The notes under the pieces were generated by a model. That model worked only from the letters and a program-made list of their open reading frames with translations. It was not told the origin of the DNA and did not search any database. Both the position numbers and the translations under genes were made by a program. Shown here in pieces: positions 1 to 7,809 of a DNA stretch of 13,192 nt. This DNA is from an uncultured Flavobacterium sp. (lineage in GTDB: Bacteria; Bacteroidota; Bacteroidia; Flavobacteriales; Flavobacteriaceae), in NCBI RefSeq assembly GCF_946220915.1, contig NZ_CAMIHH010000091.1:1-13192 (forward strand), written 5' to 3'. Each line of letters starts with the position of its first letter. Within the stretch, counting starts at the first letter, position 1.

Positions 1-711
1 GAACAGATAGCACAAACCAATAATATGCTCAACCTTAGCGAATTGAATTATACGCTCGATTCGCTTGAAAACAATTATTCCCGTGAGGCGAAAAATGTTG
101 CACAGAACATTACACAAAGGTCTAACAGCCTGATGACTACACATAAGCTTATAGCTAAAATACCTGGTCAGGATACAATTGCGCCAGTTAAAAAAGACAG
201 TATCCCGGCTAAGCTTCTGGACCTGATGCCCTCAAAAGAAGATAAGGCACGCATACTTGACATTATGGCCTCTAACATTAAAAGTACCGAGAGCGTAATG
301 ATTTCCGGTAAAGACGGGCTTTTTGAAAGGATAAAAGCCATCAATAGCCACTGGCTTGCATTTTACGACAAATTTGTAATTGCATACGCCTGCCTCCTCA
401 TGTTTTTTATTGGTGCACCTTTGGGAGCTATTATCCGCAAAGGCGGGTTAGGCCTTCCGATTGTGTTTGCCGTACTCATTTTCATAACATTTCACTTTAT
501 AAATACTTTTGGAAAAAAACTGGCTCAGGAAAATGGCATAACACCTATGCTTGGCTCCTGGATATCATCAGTTGTGCTTACGCCGCTCGCGCTGTTCCTT
601 ACGTACAGGGCTACAAACGACATGAATGTAACCATTAACTGGGATCCGCTGGTAGTGCCAGCCCAAAAAGTATTTAATAAAGTGTTTAAATTCAAATCTA
701 AAAATGCTTAA
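1..711 (+). CDS. LptF/LptG-family LPS export permease, 3' part
   Basis: The reading frame is open from the first base of the window, so the gene begins upstream; about 236 C-terminal residues are visible. Near the end is a hydrophobic stretch with a GAPLGAIIRKGGLGLP segment, followed by two more membrane segments. This glycine-rich signature and the closing membrane helices are typical of the LptF/LptG (YjgP/YjgQ) permeases. These are the inner-membrane subunits that work with the LptB ATPase to extract lipopolysaccharide and pass it to the periplasmic bridge. The polar stretch before the membrane part would be the end of the periplasmic domain. The stop codon overlaps the start of the riboflavin gene by 8 bases, so the two are probably co-transcribed. 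Whether this is the F or the G paralogue cannot be told from this fragment. Confidence 0.88.
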   Translation, partial: EQIAQTNNMLNLSELNYTLDSLENNYSREAKNVAQNITQRSNSLMTTHKLIAKIPGQDTIAPVKKDSIPAKLLDLMPSKEDKARILDIMASNIKSTESVMISGKDGLFERIKAINSHWLAFYDKFVIAYACLLMFFIGAPLGAIIRKGGLGLPIVFAVLIFITFHFINTFGKKLAQENGITPMLGSWISSVVLTPLALFLTYRATNDMNVTINWDPLVVPAQKVFNKVFKFKSKNA

Positions 712-1849
712 CATACCTGTTGACGATCGCATACAACTGAATACGATAGAAGAAGCAATTGAGGACATCCGCCAGGGCAAAATAATTATTGTTGTGGATG
801 ATGAGGACCGTGAAAATGAAGGTGATTTCCTGGCTGCTGCTGAAAAGGTTACCCCTGAAATGATCAATTTTATGGCCAGCCATGGCAAAGGCCTCATTTG
901 TACGCCCCTCACAGAAAAGCGCTGTAAAGAGCTTGAGCTTAATGTTATGGTAGCACGTAATACCGACTCTATGCAGACAGCATTCACTGTATCGGTAGAC
1001 CTGCTTGGCAATGGCGTTACAACCGGGATTTCTGCCCATGACAGGTCGAAAACCGTTGAAGCGCTGATGGATCCTAACCTACGCCCGGATGATCTCGCAA
1101 GGCCTGGGCATATTTTTCCCCTGATCGCAAAAGAAGGAGGCGTACTACGACGTACAGGGCATACTGAAGCAGCTATTGATTTTGCAAGGCTTGCAGGATT
1201 TAAGCCTGCAGGGGTGATTTGCGAAATAATGAATGAAGATGGCAGCATGGCAAGGCTTCCCGAACTGTATGAAGTAGCCAAAAAATTTGACCTTAAGCTT
1301 GTATCCATTGAAGATCTTGTAGCCTACCGGATGCAGCACGACAGCCTCATCCAGAAAAAGGAAGATTTTGAAATGGAAACCCGTTTTGGCACCTTCAGGC
1401 TGAGGGCTTATGTGCAAACGACCAATAAACAGGTACACATAGCACTTACCAAAGGTAGTTGGAACATAGGTGAAGCTGTGCTTACCCGGATAAATTCTTC
1501 ACAGGTAAACAATGACATTTTAGGCACCCTGACAAATGACCCCGACAGGAAACTGGAAAGTATGTTTATGCGCATTAATGAAGAAGGCAGGGGCGCAATA
1601 CTGTTCATTAACCAGGAAATCCCGCCATCGGAATTGCTTACCCGGATAAAAGAGCTAAAAGAGCTACAGCCCCAGGGAGAATGCAGGGCACCCCAGATTA
1701 AAATGGATGACCGCGATTTTGGTATTGGCGCGCAAATTCTGCACGACATTGATATCTGTAAGATACGCCTCCTGACGAATTCCGGGCAGACAAAGCGTGT
1801 AGGAATGATTGGCTATGGGCTTGAAATAACAGATTACGTGGAGTTTTGA
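704..1849 (+). CDS. ribB: RibB-RibA fusion (DHBP synthase with degenerate GTP cyclohydrolase II domain)
   Basis: This is a 381-residue protein. Residues 1-205 are 3,4-dihydroxy-2-butanone-4-phosphate synthase, which converts ribulose 5-phosphate to the four-carbon precursor of riboflavin. The family motifs are intact: DDEDRENEGD at 32-41, HGKGL at 60-64, RPGHIFPL at 133-140 and RTGHTEAA at 150-157, including the expected acidic and histidine residues. Residues 225-381 align with GTP cyclohydrolase II: the start (TRFGTFRL) and the end (DFGIGAQIL, KIRLLTN, GYGLEI) are preserved. The zinc site normally written SECLTGD...RCDCG reads as SSQVNNDILGTLTNDPD (265-281) with no cysteine, and the QEGRG active-site loop is replaced by QEIPP (304-308). 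The second domain is therefore probably not a GTP cyclohydrolase. The start at 704 overlaps the upstream permease gene by 8 bases. Confidence 0.93.
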   Translation: MLNIPVDDRIQLNTIEEAIEDIRQGKIIIVVDDEDRENEGDFLAAAEKVTPEMINFMASHGKGLICTPLTEKRCKELELNVMVARNTDSMQTAFTVSVDLLGNGVTTGISAHDRSKTVEALMDPNLRPDDLARPGHIFPLIAKEGGVLRRTGHTEAAIDFARLAGFKPAGVICEIMNEDGSMARLPELYEVAKKFDLKLVSIEDLVAYRMQHDSLIQKKEDFEMETRFGTFRLRAYVQTTNKQVHIALTKGSWNIGEAVLTRINSSQVNNDILGTLTNDPDRKLESMFMRINEEGRGAILFINQEIPPSELLTRIKELKELQPQGECRAPQIKMDDRDFGIGAQILHDIDICKIRLLTNSGQTKRVGMIGYGLEITDYVEF

Positions 1850-1855
1850 AAAAAA

Positions 1856-1882
1856 TTCAGGCGCTAAATTAAACGCCCTGAA
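1856..1882 (+). terminator. Weak hairpin after the ribB gene
   Basis: TTCAGGCG at 1856-1863 pairs with CGCCCTGAA at 1874-1882, leaving one bulged base and a loop of about ten bases. It begins 7 bases after the ribB stop and is the likely 3' end of the permease-ribB transcript. No long T run follows it on the + strand, so termination efficiency is uncertain. Confidence 0.4.
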
Positions 1883-1932
1883 ATGTTTAGAAATTGTTAC
1901 GAAATAATTTCGCAATTAAGTTGATTTTGTTT

Positions 1933-1962
1933 TTGGAAAACCGGAAAAGGTTGTTATATTTG
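1933..1962 (+). promoter_or_regulatory. Bacteroidetes-type promoter for tRNA-Ser
   Basis: A TTG at 1933-1935 is followed after 19 bases by TATATTTG at 1955-1962. This is a full match to the Bacteroidetes sigma-ABfr consensus (-33 TTG, -7 TAnnTTTG) at the expected spacing. The start of transcription would lie near 1968-1970, about 27 bases before the tRNA. Confidence 0.75.
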
Positions 1963-1995
1963 CAACCGCAATGAAGAAATGATTTGCGGCATACT

Positions 1996-2080
1996 GGAGG
2001 AATGGCAGAGTGGTCGATTGCGGCAGTCTTGAAAACTGTTGACTGTAACAGGTCCGGGGGTTCGAATCCCTCTTCCTCCG
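1996..2080 (+). tRNA. tRNA-Ser (anticodon TGA)
   Basis: The acceptor stem GGAGGAA (1996-2002) pairs with TTCCTCC (2073-2079), with discriminator G at 2080. The anticodon stem is 2023-2027 with 2035-2039, around the loop CTTGAAA; the anticodon TGA is at 2030-2032 and reads UCA serine codons. A long variable arm of about 16 bases (2040-2055) makes it class II, as expected for serine. The T stem 2056-2060 / 2068-2072 encloses TTCGAAT. CCA is not encoded (CTC follows) and would be added after transcription. It stands alone with its own promoter and terminator. Confidence 0.97.
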
Positions 2081-2086
2081 CTCAGG

Positions 2087-2118
2087 AAAAAGCACTGATT
2101 GCATATCAGTGCTTTTTT
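2087..2118. terminator. Strong bidirectional Rho-independent terminator
   Basis: A perfect 13-base-pair stem (2087-2099 with 2105-2117, core AGCACTGAT/ATCAGTGCT) surrounds a 5-base loop. It has an A tract on the left and a T tract on the right. It lies between the tRNA gene and the 3' end of the leftward phage-derived operon, so it can terminate both converging transcripts and insulate them from each other. Confidence 0.9.
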
Positions 2119-2126
2119 ATTTCACT

Positions 2127-2762
2127 CTATTTTGCCAGAGCAAACCCTCCGGCCATGCCAATTAACGCCCATACATACCATTTACGATACCATGGAGCAG
2201 CTATGGCTAATTCGGCAGACCTTGCTTCTACAACCCTGACATGAGGATTTGAAAGCAGGATATCGGTCGTGACTGCTTCCTTGCCCATAAACCACTTTCG
2301 CTTGATACCCGTAGCAATATTGACAGAAGTCCATGTTTTGAAAGAATCCAGTTTTATTCCGCTGTTGTCTGAGCTATAGTTAAAGCTATACCAATTATCA
2401 GACACATTTCCTTTTACTTCGAAAACACATGGAAGTGTATCTTTATACACGATAGCAATAGTGTCGAATGTTGTTATGGTTTTCAGTTTTACAGCAGATT
2501 TTACCTTTATAAATTCTTTCGAAAGAACTGAAAGTTCATTGTCTTTCTTAATAATGACACCCCGCATTTGCGCAATGTCCATTTGCAATGTACCAATACT
2601 GGCCGATTGCTGGCCGAGGGTGTTTTTATAATATTGGACCGTATCTGTTATCGTTGTTAGATTTTGATGAGTTAAATTACTATTTTGGCGGCACTGCCGC
2701 ACAGAAATAACGAGCATAAGTACTAAGGCCGATATGATTATTAAATAGATATTTTTTTTCAT
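2127..2762 (-). CDS. Double-membrane-anchored coiled-coil protein, possible spanin-like lysis protein
   Basis: This is a 211-residue protein with an N-terminal membrane segment (about residues 5-20), a coiled-coil-prone region (about 30-90) containing QMDIAQMRG and a run of charged residues, and a beta-rich stretch. A second hydrophobic segment lies at the very C-terminus (195-210, WYVWALIGMAGGFALAK). It is the last gene of the operon and its ATG overlaps the endolysin stop as ATGA, so translation is probably coupled. Its position after the endolysin and its membrane-anchored coiled-coil layout fit an envelope-disrupting (spanin) role. Classical inner-membrane spanins lack the C-terminal membrane segment, so this is inference. 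I do not recognise the family with certainty. Confidence 0.8.
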   Translation of the reverse strand: MKKNIYLIIISALVLMLVISVRQCRQNSNLTHQNLTTITDTVQYYKNTLGQQSASIGTLQMDIAQMRGVIIKKDNELSVLSKEFIKVKSAVKLKTITTFDTIAIVYKDTLPCVFEVKGNVSDNWYSFNYSSDNSGIKLDSFKTWTSVNIATGIKRKWFMGKEAVTTDILLSNPHVRVVEARSAELAIAAPWYRKWYVWALIGMAGGFALAK

Positions 2763-3397
2763 TTTGACAGGAGATTATGGTAATGGTCAAATTTTTGCTG
2801 AACACTATCTAGTCCTATGTAGCCGCCATTTACAGCTTTACGAATAGCTTTTACATCAGAATGTGCAGTCTTATTCATTCTATTCCATAATTTATTCTTC
2901 GTGAAATAGAATAACGCGCTTTCCCAGAAATACTTTGAGGCTACCAGATCAGGATAATCCATGATTCTATCATCCCCAATAAAATCACTAAAAAGTTTAT
3001 AATTGTTTTTTCCTGTGAGTTGTAATGCACCGCGCCCCCTGTATTTCCAGCCTTCACCTGAGGCCTCATCTCCGTTACCCATACGGTCAGCGTAAACGTT
3101 ATTAGCAATATCCTGCGGTTTGTTTGCCAGCAAAATGGCTAAACTATTGGGTGTTCCCGTAATAAGGTTTTTATACCTTTTAGGCCATGTCCTTGCCAAA
3201 GCAGTAGCATTATAGGCAAGATTTTCTGTATCGGCGCGGAATCCACCAGTCTCATGATCTACATTTGCCAACAGATGCGCCAATTGTGCACCCGATCGTA
3301 AACCAAAAATAAATTTCATTTTGTCGAGGGTAGCCCTACCGATTATGCCATCCGCTACGAGTCCGTATTTATCCTGAAATTCCAGTACCTTATTCAT
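2759..3397 (-). CDS. Phage endolysin, glycoside hydrolase family 19 type
   Basis: This is a 212-residue protein. Residues 5-27 look like the core of a short peptidoglycan-binding repeat (FQDKYGLVADGIIGRATLDK). The rest is the GH19 lytic domain found in phage lysozymes and predicted chitinases (COG3179 type). DHETGGF at 47-53 has Glu49 as the likely catalytic acid, YADRMGNG is at 102-109, and GWKYRGRGALQLTGKNNY at 116-133 forms the substrate groove. It would cleave the glycan chains of peptidoglycan. There is no signal peptide, so release needs a holin; a holin-like gene lies two genes upstream. It overlaps the preceding gene by 8 bases and the following one by 4. All family motifs are intact, which argues against decay. 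Confidence 0.93.
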   Translation of the reverse strand: MNKVLEFQDKYGLVADGIIGRATLDKMKFIFGLRSGAQLAHLLANVDHETGGFRADTENLAYNATALARTWPKRYKNLITGTPNSLAILLANKPQDIANNVYADRMGNGDEASGEGWKYRGRGALQLTGKNNYKLFSDFIGDDRIMDYPDLVASKYFWESALFYFTKNKLWNRMNKTAHSDVKAIRKAVNGGYIGLDSVQQKFDHYHNLLSK

Positions 3398-3668
3398 GTC
3401 GCGCGTTTTTATTTGGGCAATTATTACATGTTTCTTTGTAGCTTTCCACTATCGTCTTGAGCTGAAGTACTTCCTGCTTCAGCTCGCTAATTTCTGATTT
3501 CATGTCAGATACCAAATCCTTGTAGAACTGGCGCCAGGCGTTATCGGCATCAAGGTCAGCTTTCCTGATATGTGCCTTTCGCAGCCTGCCAGCCGCAAAC
3601 CATGCATAAGCGCCGCCTGCTGGGATCAGGTAACTTACAATTTCTGATAACAACGGCAGGCTATTCAT
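3390..3668 (-). CDS. Small membrane protein with coiled coil and CxxC tail
   Basis: This is a 92-residue protein. A hydrophobic segment at residues 7-27 (LSEIVSYLIPAGGAYAWFAA) is followed by a basic stretch, then a heptad-rich region from about 45 to 78 and a polar tail with CNNC at 81-84. It lies between the holin-like gene and the endolysin and overlaps both by 8 bases, so it belongs to the lysis set. It may be an accessory holin, antiholin or inner-membrane spanin-like protein. Similar small proteins occur beside endolysins in Bacteroidetes prophages, but no biochemical role is known to me. Confidence 0.75.
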   Translation of the reverse strand: MNSLPLLSEIVSYLIPAGGAYAWFAAGRLRKAHIRKADLDADNAWRQFYKDLVSDMKSEISELKQEVLQLKTIVESYKETCNNCPNKNARHE

Positions 3669-3900
3669 CCTTTATTTCAATTCCAAACATTTTTGACAAT
3701 CCATAAACAATCACATCAAGTGATTTTATCGCAAGCATTAGCTCATATTTAGTTCCTTCCTGTAGAAGGTTCGTACCGGCAATGAAAACTGTTATTGCGG
3801 AAGTAAGCACAAAAGTTGCCCTGAACATATTTTTTGCCCAGGTGGGTGTCTTATTTAGAAGAGCTTTTCTTGTAAAGGCATGGTATGTTTTATTTTTCAT
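3661..3900 (-). CDS. Holin-like small membrane protein
   Basis: This is a 79-residue protein with a basic N-terminal region, one clear membrane segment (about residues 27-46, around ATFVLTSAITVFIAG) and a second amphipathic or weakly hydrophobic helix (about 54-73). It ends in a charged tail (EIKDE). Size, charge pattern and the position just before the lysis genes fit a holin, which would form holes in the inner membrane and let the endolysin reach the wall. It starts 11 bases after the fibre gene stop and overlaps the next gene by 8 bases. Assignment is by layout only. Confidence 0.7.
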   Translation of the reverse strand: MKNKTYHAFTRKALLNKTPTWAKNMFRATFVLTSAITVFIAGTNLLQEGTKYELMLAIKSLDVIVYGLSKMFGIEIKDE

Positions 3901-3911
3901 CTTTGTAGTTT

Positions 3912-6900
3912 TTAATCCGTCCAGTAACTTACGATTGCAAATGCACCTATAAATGCCGATGATGAACCCATGAGGAATATTTCGTAACCTCCGGCACCAT
4001 TTTTCTTGAAGCTTGCACGTGTAGCTGGCGGACTCGCTGTAACAACCGTATACATTGCACCCTGGCAGGAAGAAATATTGTCATTTACACCTAAATACCC
4101 CGAAACGGCAGAAGGTACAGGTAATCCGGAAGGCATGGGGATCCTAACCGATGAAAGCCCTGAACCTGCAACAGAATAAGATAAGTTTATACGGAAACAT
4201 ACATACCTGCCAATTTTTGTGCCCTGCCATGTTGCAGTAAGTATCCCGCTTGGCGCTGCACCCGCAGCCCATGTCGGCGATTGAAGGTATGCTATTTCAG
4301 GGTACTCTACAATAGTATTATCAGGCAAATAAGCCGGCTTTGAAACATAGTTACTTAAACCGGGATATTGGTAGGTTGGCTTATTTCCGGGTAGATATTC
4401 TTGGAAATATACATTGCCCTCGTAAATCCCCTTAAAATAGGTTGCCTTATCAATTATAATTGAACCGTCTGGAATACCTGTGTAATTATCTTTATTAGAA
4501 AACGACACGCTTTCTGTTAAACTTTTACATGCAATTAAGTAACCTTTTCTACCATTTCCCATGAATACGAAGTCAGAAATTGGAGGGAACGCGAAAATAG
4601 GACTTCCGGGAACAGGACGGCTATCATACGCAGTAACGCCATAGCATACTGAAGGCGATCCGTTAGGGTCGTTTAAATTATTTTGAACATCGATGACGTT
4701 TGGGCCATAATTACTGAAATAGGCCCCATTAATGCGCAGTGCAGGCCTGCCATTGTGTGTGCTGCTGCCATTCATGATCGATTGGGTATGGCCTTTTCCA
4801 TTAAGATAGGCTTGGCAATTTACCTCAATCGTGAATCCCAATGGTGATATTCCTACGTAATTAAAGCCATCCCTGTTATTGCAATAAGCAACGCAATTTT
4901 CCATCCAGGATAAAGGTGTATCTGTACATATGACACCTTCGCCCGTACCAGTGCCACCATTCAGACCGCCACCATACAGGAATTGGCAATTGTTGAACAA
5001 TGCATGAAATGTAGTGGGATTACCATTCCTCCTCATAGTTGTAAAAACTCCTTCCCCGCCCATAAAAGTTATGCCTTCTACATACAGATATCCTGCGTTA
5101 GAACGGTATTGGCAGTTCACAATGTTTTTAAGTACTGCCACATTACTATCCGGCACACGACCGTCAGCAAGGTGTATGTAAACTGTCGCTGTTACCGTAT
5201 CAATATATTTTGAATTTGGGGTAGCAAGGCACAAGGCCTGTGACCAAACATTGTCAAGATCAAGCGGAAACCCATAAGAATCTGCATATAAGGTATCTAA
5301 TACACGAATACCGTCGGTAACCGTTGCAGAATACATCATACCTGAAACCAAAGACCAAACCGGTGCCTCAGATGCTTTAGTTGTTATGAATGTTTTATTT
5401 GTCCCTTCGCCAATGATAAAAAGATCGGTGAAAGTCGCGTTTTGAATAATACCAAAATTACCTTCAGACAATGTACCGGCACCTACATATATCAGCCGGG
5501 CCCCTAAGGCGTAGGCATGGCTTATAGTTGCAAAAGAGGCTGCTTTTGATAAACCATTATTGCTATCGGACGATCCCGGATATCCTACATAGTAGGGCAG
5601 CATATCGTTAATTTTTGATTTTACAAGATCCCGGTTAGAAATGCTTGGGTAATAAATTCCGTTTTGCTCAAAAATTGAAAATGGCCTGTACTGAAAATCA
5701 GCCGGGTACTGCACATTCCGCATATTTTGCTCGGTTGCACCCGTAATATCTTTCATTCGGGCGATAAGTTTTTCAGGTTGCTGTGTATCCGGATCGGTAT
5801 GAAATTCTGCATCTTCATGATCTGGCCTGCGAAACATCAACCGGTCACTTTCATGAAAAAGCTTACCTGAAGCCCCTGATACTACAAGTGCCATTTCCGA
5901 TTGGTTGCCCTGAGCCGAAACCTGTGCCAATGTGGGTATTATTTCGGGGGGTGTTTCACTTGTAGGGCCTGCAACAAAATCACTCTCCGAAAAATCGCCT
6001 GCATTAGGCCCATCACCACCATACACGCCAGGAGCGCCAACAAAGCGCATGGAATAATCCACACCTTCGGATGCATATACAAGATAATATATATTATCGG
6101 TATCGGTAAAATCACACTCATCGGCATTGGCCGCCTCTAAAAAGTTTTCAGGTGCGACTTCCCCCAGGCTCACAGTGACCGTGTTAGGATCGCTTTCGAT
6201 GTCTTGCCACACAACCCGCACGACAGGCAAAGGCAAAAAGTTTTGGGGATAAACCTCCATGCCCCCATTTTCCACCGCACCCCACTGGCCTTTACCCCTC
6301 AGGAAAATGAACAAGTATCGTTGCATGCTCCCCTGAACGTATTTTCGGAACTCAAATATAACCGGCGTGGTAGTTTCACTGATATTGATAAAGTTGGCCC
6401 TGTTATTAAAGTACTCGGCCACCTCAAGGTTGTTTATATCCAGTTCATCACCATTGTCCAGTATGAAATTGAAGTTTCTCCACAGACCGGTATTGTTTTG
6501 CTCAATTACGGGCGGCACTTCGCTATTGGTTACCTGGGCAAAGTCCGTTTCCAAAAAAGGGTTACCTGCCTGCGTACCATAAATGCCCGGCTCACCTGTA
6601 AACAATGCAAAGTACAATATGTCTTCAACGTAATAACTGAAATAATACGATTTGCCACTGTTAGAAAAATCTCCACCATGTGAATTAGCAGTAGCCAAAA
6701 AGAAACTTTTATTCATAATTTCCCCTAATGGCAGGATGTATGTAATATCATCTTCAAAAATGTCTTCCGTTGTTACCGGGTTTATGGAGATGAATTTCAG
6801 CTGGTTCATAGTAACCGGGTTTGAGCCCGACCCCCATGTACCCTTTCCTCCAATGAACGCAAAAACATAATTATAATAGGAGCCATCCTTAAAGTATTGA

Positions 6901-7304
6901 AAACGAAAGAGATTGACTGCCTGTATTTCGCTAACAGCAAACGTAATGTGTTCATTAATGAAAATGGTTGCAATGGCCTCAGTGGGAGCATCCTGGAAAA
7001 ACCAGTAATAAGTAAGCACCTGGCCCGTATTGTTTTGATTTACCGGTACAGGATCATCTCCTTCGAGGGAGTTTCTCTGATATAGAATGTCCAGCAGGCC
7101 AGACTGAAGGCTTGCTGCGCTTCCGTAAGTGTTTCCGTTGACGGTAATTTCGTTGTATGGAGTAAGGGGCAATAAAACATCCGCTCTTTCGTAGCAGTTA
7201 AAAATTTCCAGACGGCTACCTGCCACCCTGGTAATGTAATTTTTCAGATAGTTAACACCGTTAAACTGAAATCTGGTTGCACTTATGTTGGTTATGAAGT
7301 TCAT
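3912..7304 (-). CDS. Large fibre / beta-helix surface protein
   Basis: This is the largest gene of the block, coding for 1130 residues. Residues 1-85 form an N-terminal attachment-like domain. Residues 89-268 and 269-456 are two diverged copies of one module, each beginning with QNNTG and containing GKG-WG and G-PG-YG signatures. Residues 460-565 look like a linker. Residues 570-960 have the short repeating beta strands and turns of a right-handed parallel beta-helix (starting PYYVGYPGSSDSNNGLSKAA), as in phage tailspikes and pectate-lyase-like folds. Residues 1005-1130 form a compact beta-rich C-terminal domain, probably a receptor-binding or trimerisation head. No catalytic motif is certain. 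Its likely role is host or surface recognition by the particle. It begins 1 base after the stop of the connector-like gene and is fully open over 3.4 kb. Confidence 0.85.
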   Translation of the reverse strand: MNFITNISATRFQFNGVNYLKNYITRVAGSRLEIFNCYERADVLLPLTPYNEITVNGNTYGSAASLQSGLLDILYQRNSLEGDDPVPVNQNNTGQVLTYYWFFQDAPTEAIATIFINEHITFAVSEIQAVNLFRFQYFKDGSYYNYVFAFIGGKGTWGSGSNPVTMNQLKFISINPVTTEDIFEDDITYILPLGEIMNKSFFLATANSHGGDFSNSGKSYYFSYYVEDILYFALFTGEPGIYGTQAGNPFLETDFAQVTNSEVPPVIEQNNTGLWRNFNFILDNGDELDINNLEVAEYFNNRANFINISETTTPVIFEFRKYVQGSMQRYLFIFLRGKGQWGAVENGGMEVYPQNFLPLPVVRVVWQDIESDPNTVTVSLGEVAPENFLEAANADECDFTDTDNIYYLVYASEGVDYSMRFVGAPGVYGGDGPNAGDFSESDFVAGPTSETPPEIIPTLAQVSAQGNQSEMALVVSGASGKLFHESDRLMFRRPDHEDAEFHTDPDTQQPEKLIARMKDITGATEQNMRNVQYPADFQYRPFSIFEQNGIYYPSISNRDLVKSKINDMLPYYVGYPGSSDSNNGLSKAASFATISHAYALGARLIYVGAGTLSEGNFGIIQNATFTDLFIIGEGTNKTFITTKASEAPVWSLVSGMMYSATVTDGIRVLDTLYADSYGFPLDLDNVWSQALCLATPNSKYIDTVTATVYIHLADGRVPDSNVAVLKNIVNCQYRSNAGYLYVEGITFMGGEGVFTTMRRNGNPTTFHALFNNCQFLYGGGLNGGTGTGEGVICTDTPLSWMENCVAYCNNRDGFNYVGISPLGFTIEVNCQAYLNGKGHTQSIMNGSSTHNGRPALRINGAYFSNYGPNVIDVQNNLNDPNGSPSVCYGVTAYDSRPVPGSPIFAFPPISDFVFMGNGRKGYLIACKSLTESVSFSNKDNYTGIPDGSIIIDKATYFKGIYEGNVYFQEYLPGNKPTYQYPGLSNYVSKPAYLPDNTIVEYPEIAYLQSPTWAAGAAPSGILTATWQGTKIGRYVCFRINLSYSVAGSGLSSVRIPMPSGLPVPSAVSGYLGVNDNISSCQGAMYTVVTASPPATRASFKKNGAGGYEIFLMGSSSAFIGAFAIVSYWTD
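5937..6500 (-). repeat. Second copy of the duplicated fibre module
   Basis: It codes for residues 269-456 of the fibre protein. It shares with the first copy the opening QNNTG, a central YLFIFLRGKGQWG matching YVFAFIGGKGTWG, a GAPGVYGG matching GEPGIYGT, and the closing SETPPEI matching SEVPPVI. The copies are clearly related but diverged at protein level. Confidence 0.75.
6501..7040 (-). repeat. First copy of the duplicated fibre module
   Basis: It codes for residues 89-268 of the fibre protein and adjoins the second copy directly. The opening QNNTG and closing SEVPPVIE define a unit of about 180 residues. Confidence 0.75.
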
Positions 7305-7305
7305 A

Positions 7306-7809
7306 TTATGTTATTTTTGAAATTCTAAAGCTACTTCCTGCCTTTGCTTTGCCAAAGCAATCTTTGTAGTATGCCTCCCCTGTCCTTACCAGATAATTCC
7401 TCACATTGTCCCATATCTTCATGGCAGCCTCACGATTTGCGTGATATGCTGTTTTTTTAAAAGATGCATCAACAGGCTTACTCGTATCGCTTAGCTTTTC
7501 TACCACTGAAAATGGCGTATCTATAACCGATGAAAACATCATGTAGCGTGCATAGGCAAAGTAGGCCAAAACCATTTTTGCCCCATAATTCATATACTCA
7601 ATGCCATCATGGACGTAGGGTCCGCCTGTCATTAGCTTTTCATGGATTTCCGGGGCCGAAACTATTTTGTTGTATAATTTTTCTCCCAGCAAAGGCTGGA
7701 GGTCCAGTAGCTGCGCATCCAGGATAGCTTCCTTTAGCTTATCATCGTGTGGCGTTTTGGATATTTGACGGTACAGGGCAATATCAGCCCTCGTTATTAA
7801 AGGTTGCAT
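7306..7809 (-). CDS. Connector-like phage structural protein (possibly DUF6712-type)
   Basis: This is a 167-residue, mostly helical soluble protein. It opens with MQPLITRADIALYRQISK and has a DLQPLLGEKLYNKI segment. The size, helical character, early 'initiation' helices and position next to the portal-like gene resemble head-tail connector or adaptor proteins. The overall pattern recalls the DUF6712 family of Bacteroidetes phages, from memory and not verified. It overlaps the portal-like gene by 26 bases, unusually long for this block, and its stop lies 1 base before the fibre start. It would link the vertex to the fibre-bearing structure. Confidence 0.75.
   Translation of the reverse strand: MQPLITRADIALYRQISKTPHDDKLKEAILDAQLLDLQPLLGEKLYNKIVSAPEIHEKLMTGGPYVHDGIEYMNYGAKMVLAYFAYARYMMFSSVIDTPFSVVEKLSDTSKPVDASFKKTAYHANREAAMKIWDNVRNYLVRTGEAYYKDCFGKAKAGSSFRISKIT

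Noticed and set aside
568..1749. Long open frames on the - strand opposite the ribB gene
   Set aside because: They are antisense shadows of a well-supported RibB-RibA coding sequence and show no family motifs.
1984..2244. An 86-residue + strand open frame across the tRNA and terminator
   Set aside because: It runs through the tRNA-Ser gene and a strong terminator hairpin and into the antisense of the spanin-like gene, so it is not credible as a protein gene.
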